From the NCBI GenBank assembly GCA_023376005.1, contig CM042179.1, positions 17,728,107 through 17,792,106 of the forward strand: a DNA stretch of 64,000 bases, read 5' to 3'. Source of the stretch: Doryteuthis pealeii (taxonomy: Eukaryota > Mollusca > Cephalopoda > Myopsida > Loliginidae). Below the pieces are notes generated by a model. The model did not search any database, had not been told where the DNA came from, and worked only from the letters and a program-made list of their open reading frames with translations. Each line of letters starts with the position of its first letter. Position 1 is the stretch's first letter. Of this stretch, positions 58,746 to 64,000 are shown one piece after another. The translations under genes were made by a program, and so were the position numbers.

Positions 58746-59976
58746 GTTGATTTGTTATACCAAAACGACACAAAATGGAGAAAGTTGCTAATGAACATAA
58801 AGAATAATTGTACAAAATATTTTATTGAGCTGATTTAAAACAAAAATAATTAAATATTTTCCCTTTAACAAACTTAATTATTAGAAAAAAGAAGAAATAA
58901 ATAGCTGTGATAGTTAATATTTTTTTTATTTTTGAAAATATTATTTTTCATTCGCAAGTTTGTTTGCATGCTACTAAGCAATTTGCATTTATTTTGTAAG
59001 GTAAGTAAATACCTATTATTTCATTATATTAAGCCTTGCAAATGCCTTTCTTTTAGATTCGCAGACTATGGACCTTCTTAATATGAGTGTTAATATCAAA
59101 ACAAATGGGTTAGTTAGCTGGTTTTGGTAAAATAGACAAACATGTTTTTGAGCTTATTTTACTGGCCTTAGTAAAATAAAACACAGGCTATTTTTCCAGC
59201 AAATATTTTTGAAATATGTTTAAATATATTTCAAAGTATCTAAAAGGTAAAAGATTAAAATTGTTGTTGACGAGCAATCTAGAATTATCTAAAAAGCTTA
59301 AAACGTAGTTGTACAATTCAACAAATTTTAAAACAATCTAAAAACTAATTTCTTAAAATGGTACTTGACAAGAATTCATTTTGATCGGGTCAAGTTTAAG
59401 TATAGGGTTGGGGTTAGGTTTACTATTTTATGTTTTTAACAATTGATAGTTGAAAATGCTATTTTTTCCACTTTGGAAAAAGTCAAATTTATTTTTATCA
59501 TTTCTTTTAATTTAAAAAAAATTTTTTATTTAAAAAAAATAATTTTGTAAAAATTCACATGTTTGAACATAAAGTCATTAACAGTATCTATATTTTTCAT
59601 TTAGAATAATTTTTTTGTATCTTTATCCTTCACAAAATATTAAAAAAAACATAATTTTGGATAAATCTAAAATAGACTGTACAAAAGAACAGATATCCAC
59701 AGTGCTTCTGCATTAGTGGGAAGATATGAAACTGTAAGTACATTGTACATTAAATAAAATGGGTAACCTTCAAAAGAGCAAATGCCTACTGAAATGGGTT
59801 TTAATTCTTAGTCAATAAGGCAGAAAATGATTGACAAGATCCATATGGGTTATTAAAGAATAACCAGATGTCAACATTAAAGAACACTGTGGAAAACAGT
59901 AGTAATTCAGTTGGTTGATGTCTAAATTTTACAGACAAGTGGACCCACACCAAGACCCAGGCACACCCTAGCTTCA
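58746..59976. other. AT-rich stretch between gypsy RT and integrase pieces
   Basis: In an intact element RNase H would lie here. I cannot recognise it; the interval is strongly AT-rich and probably carries unrelated insertion or heavy decay. Confidence 0.4.
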
Positions 59977-60440
59977 AACTTATTTAAGCTAAACAACCAG
60001 TCATACTTAGTGGTTGTTGACTACTCAAAATATGTACAGTTTTTATGGCTGAGTTCAATCACAACAAGAGCAGTAACTGAAAATCCTGAAATCCATATTT
60101 GCCAGGTATGGAGTACCAGTAATCCTGAGAACAGATTCTGAAAGCCAATACACATCAAAGGAATGTATTGAACACATTACAAAATTTTTTCTCAAATTAA
60201 TGGAGCAACATAAGCCAAGGTAAAAACAACCAAGGCAACTCTAAAAAAAAAAAATGGATAGTGGACATTTCTTCAGTAAGCTACTAAAACCCAACTGGAC
60301 TAAATTTTATCCCCTTTTGAGAGCATGAGAAAGCTCAACAAGAAATCTCATTGCATAAAACACAAAGCAAGGCCTCTCGAAGTTGGGACACATGTATAGC
60401 TCCGGGAAAGGGAAGATATGTTAGCAACGGCAGAGTTACT
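59977..60440 (+). pseudogene. Gypsy integrase core and tail, decayed
   Basis: NLFKLNNQSYLVVVDYSKYV begins the core; the first catalytic Asp is Asn here. ITTRAVTENPEI follows, then after a frameshift YGVPVILRTDSESQYTSKEC with the second Asp. KARPLEVGTHV-like and L-x-G positions near 60365-60400 suggest the C-terminal domain. It probably belongs to the same insertion as 58330-58745. Confidence 0.7.
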
Positions 60441-60785
60441 TCCCTTTAACTTACATAAAAAGTGTTTTATCAGAGGACAAGAAAAACTTATTTTGAAATG
60501 TTTACATCTCAACATAAGTAGCATCCACACTTTTGGTACAACATATTTTGCTTATGTACAGAATAAAAAGAAATTAGACCCAGGAAGTCCAGATTATCTC
60601 ATTTGCTTCTCAGATAATAAAAAAAAATTGAAGAATGTGTATGATTCCACAAGTCCCAACAACAAAACTTAGTGGCTATTGGTAGTTGTGAGGTGATTAC
60701 CTTTTGTGTCCTTTATTACACAAATAACAGAATTTGTCCATAGGCAAGGGATGTAATCTCAATGGAATTATTAGAATGAACTACA
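60441..60785. other. Spacer before the satellite, no gene recognised
   Basis: One open frame (60418-60672) without recognisable domain; not supported as a gene. Confidence 0.5.
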
Positions 60786-63700
60786 CAAAATATTTACAAA
60801 GAATATGAAATATTCAAGTAAATATATATGTAGATAATCAGGTAAGAATAGAATTAGCAAAGAATCCCATACATCACCAAAGATCAAAAGATTGATGTGA
60901 TTGAATCAAATATGAAATATTCAAGTAAATATATATGTAGATAATCAGGTAAGAATAGAATTAGCAAAGAATCCCATACATCACCAAAGATCAAAAGATT
61001 GATGTGATTGGATCAAATATGAAATATTCAAGTAAATATATATGTAGATAATCAGGTAAGAATAGAATTAGCAAAGAATCCCATACATTACCAAAGATCA
61101 AAAGATTGATGTGATTGGATCAAATATTTACAAAGAATATGAAATATTCAAGTAAATATATATGTAGATAATCAGGTAAGAATAGAATTAGCAAAGAATC
61201 CCATACATCACCAAAGATCAAAAGATTGATGTGATTGGATCAAATATTTACAAAGAATATGAAATATTCAAGTAAATATATATGTAGATAATCAGGTAAG
61301 AATAGAATTAGCAAAGAATCCCATACATCACCAAAGATCAAAAGATTGATGTGATTGGATCAAATATTTACAAAGAATATGAAATATTCAAGTAAATATA
61401 TATGTAGATAATCAGGTAAGAATAGAATTAGCAAAGAATCCATACATCACCAAAGATCAAAAGATTGATGTGATTGATCAAATATGAAATATTCAAGTAA
61501 ATATATATGTAGATAATCAGGTAAGAATAGAATTAGCAAAGAATCCCATACATCACCAAAGATCAAAAGATTGATGTGATTGGATCAAATATGAAATATT
61601 CAAGTAAATATATATGTAGATAATCAGGTAAGAATAGAATTAGCAAAGAATCCCATACATCACCAAAGATCAAAAGATTGATGTGATTGGATCAAATATT
61701 TACAAAGAATATGAAATATTCAAGTAAATATATATGTAGATAATCAGGTAAGAATAGAATTAGCAAAGAATCCCATACATCACCAAAGATCAAAAGATTG
61801 ATGTGATTGGATCAAATATTTACAAAGAATATGAAATATTCAAGTAAATATATATGTAGATAATCAGGTAAGAATAGAATTAGCAAAGAATCCCATACAT
61901 CACCAAAGATCAAAAGATTGATGTGATTGGATCAAATATTTGAAATATTCAAGTAAATATATATGTAGATAATCAGGTAAGAATAGAATTAGCAAAGAAT
62001 CCCATACATCACCAAAGATCAAAAGATTGATGTGATTGGATCAAATATGAAATATTCAAGTAAATATATATGTAGATAATCAGGTAAGAATAGAATTAGC
62101 AAAGAATCCCATACATCACCAAAGATCAAAAGATTGATGTGATTGGATCAAATATGAAATATTCAAGTAAATATATATGTAGATAATCAGGTAAGAATAG
62201 AATTAGCAAAGAATCCCATACATCACCAAAGATCAAAAGATTGATGTGATTGGATCAAATATTTACAAAGAATATGAAATATTCAAGTAAATATATATGT
62301 AGATAATCAGGTAAGAATAGAATTAGCAAAGAATCCCATACATCACCAAAGATCAAAAGATTGATGTGATTGGATTTACAAAAATATGAAATATTCAAGT
62401 AAATATATATGTAGATAATCAGGTAAGAATAGAATTAGCAAAGAATCCCATACATCACCAAAGATCAAAAGATTGATGTGATTGGATCAAATATGAAATA
62501 TTCAAGTAAATATATATGTAGATAATCAGGTAAGAATAGAATTAGCAAAGAATCCCATACATCACCAAAGATCAAAAGATTGATGTGATTGGATCAAATA
62601 TTTACAAAGAATATGAAATATTCAAGTAAATATATATGTAGATAATCAGGTAAGAATAGAATTAGCAAAGAATCCCATACATCACCAAAGATCAAAAGAT
62701 TGATGTGATTGGATCAGAATATGAAATATTCAAGTAATATATATGTAGATAATCAGGTAAGAATAGAATTAGCAAAGAATCCCATACATCACCAAAGATC
62801 AAAAGATTGATGTGATTGGATCAAATATTTACAAAGAATATGAAATATTCAAGTAAATATATATGTAGATAATCAGGTAAGAATAGAATTAGCAAAGAAT
62901 CCCATACATCACCAAAGATCAAAAGATTGATGTGATTGGATCAAATATTTACAAAGAATATGAAATATTCAAGTAAATATATATGTAGATAATCAGGTAA
63001 GAATAGAATTAGCAAAGAATCCCATACATCACCAAAGATCAAAAGATTGATGTGATTGGATCAAATATTTACAAAGAATATGAAATATTCAAGTAAATAT
63101 ATATGTAGATAATCAGGTAAGAATAGAATTAGCAAAGAATCCCATACATCACCAAAGATCAAAAGATTGATGTGATTGGATCAAATATTTACAAAGAATA
63201 TGAAATATTCAAGTAAATATATATGTAGATAATCAGGTAAGAATAGAATTAGCAAAGAATCCCATACATCACCAAAGATCAAAAGATTGATGTGATTGGA
63301 TCAAATATTTACAAAGAATATGAAATATTCAAGTAAATATATATGTAGATAATCAGGTAAGAATAGAATTAGCAAAGAATCCCATACATCACCAAAGATC
63401 AAAAGATTGATGTGATTGGATCAAATATTTACAAAGAATATGAAATATTCAAGTAAATATATATGTAGATAATCAGGTAAGAATAGAATTAGCAAAGAAT
63501 CCCATACATCACCAAAGATCAAAAGATTGATGTGATTGGATAAAATATGAAATATTCAAGTAAATATATATGTAGATAATCAGGTAAGAATAGAATTAGC
63601 AAAGAATCCCATACATCACCAAAGATCAAAAGATTGATGTGATTGGATCAAATATGAAATATTCAAGTAAATATATATGTAGATAATCAGGTAAGAATAG

Positions 63701-64000
63701 AATTAGCAAAGAATCCCATACATCACCAAAGATCAAAAGATTGATGTGATTGGATCAAATATTTACAAAGAATATGAAATATTCAAGTAAATATATATGT
63801 AGATAATCAGGTAAGAATAGAATTAGCAAAGAATCCCATACATCACCAAAGATCAAAAGATTGATGTGATTGGATCAAATATTTACAAAGAATATGAAAT
63901 ATTCAAGTAAATATATATGTAGATAATCAGGTAAGAATAGAATTAGCAAAGAATCCCATACATCACCAAAGATCAAAAGATTGATGTGATTGGATCAAAT
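60786..64000. repeat. Satellite array, 28 monomers of 107 or 120 bp, continuing past the window
   Basis: Monomers (counted from GAAATATTCA) start at 60807, 60914, 61021, 61141, 61261, 61381, 61486, 61593, 61713, 61833, 61942, 62049, 62156, 62276, 62388, 62495, 62615, 62723, 62842, 62962, 63082, 63202, 63322, 63442, 63549, 63656, 63776, 63896. Long units have an extra 13 bases (TTTACAAAGAATA) that short units lack; a few units are intermediate. Sequence is otherwise nearly identical, with only isolated changes. Each unit contains AATCAGGTAAGAATAG, and stops in every frame exclude coding. Confidence 0.98.

Noticed and set aside
60786..64000. CRISPR-like array (regular repeats)
   Set aside because: The whole monomer is repeated with no unique spacers, in a eukaryotic context; it is a satellite.

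Overview
The window is AT-rich animal (metazoan) nuclear DNA. It holds one clearly functional gene, spliced over about 25.5 kb on the + strand, surrounded by transposable-element remains. The gene encodes the beta (large) adaptin shared by, or specific to, clathrin adaptor complexes AP-1/AP-2. I assembled 22 coding exons between 25710 and 51221. Every junction is GT-AG, all phases are consistent, and the product is 942 residues, close to vertebrate AP1B1/AP2B1. GT-AG introns, tRNA-derived SINEs, Ty3/gypsy, Penelope-like, mariner and LINE remnants, and abundant (TA)n/(CA)n/(CT)n microsatellites fit an invertebrate. A mollusc, perhaps a cephalopod, is my guess, but the sequence alone does not prove it.

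Layout. 1-1310: degenerate non-LTR RNase H (- strand) and a Penelope-like GIY-YIG endonuclease fragment (+). 2229-6899: a foldback (inverted-repeat) element into which a 3.7-kb Ty3/gypsy LTR retrotransposon (3042-6725, - strand) has inserted, with 177-bp LTRs and a CATTT target duplication. 6861-7097: a long palindrome. 8681-10946: a deletion derivative of a second Ty3/gypsy element whose 3' LTR has folded back on itself, ending in a perfect 102-bp palindrome. 11.6-18.66 kb: nested and interleaved long inverted repeats with no visible transposase (non-autonomous DNA elements). 18.9-19.22 kb: CT-rich stretch, full CRE and a plausible first non-coding exon with a strong donor. 19.2-25.7 kb: probable first intron with a CpG-rich patch near 20.65 kb.

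25.7-51.9 kb: the adaptin gene and its 3' UTR. Exons 1-14 encode the HEAT-repeat trunk, exons 14-16 the hinge with a clathrin box, and exons 17-22 the bilobed appendage. A 36-nt in-frame exon near the C-terminus looks like an alternatively used cassette. The introns carry SINEs, a Penelope-like fragment, a gypsy integrase fragment and several long palindromes.

52.1-64 kb: a mariner transposon copy (- strand), a poorly preserved coding-like stretch, a LINE 3' end (+), a 100-bp tandem repeat and broken gypsy RT and integrase pieces (+). From about 60.79 kb to the window end runs a satellite of 28 nearly identical 107/120-bp monomers, each carrying a perfect 5' splice-site-like motif. Coordinates and translations were worked by eye; family assignments rest on recognised motifs, not on a search.
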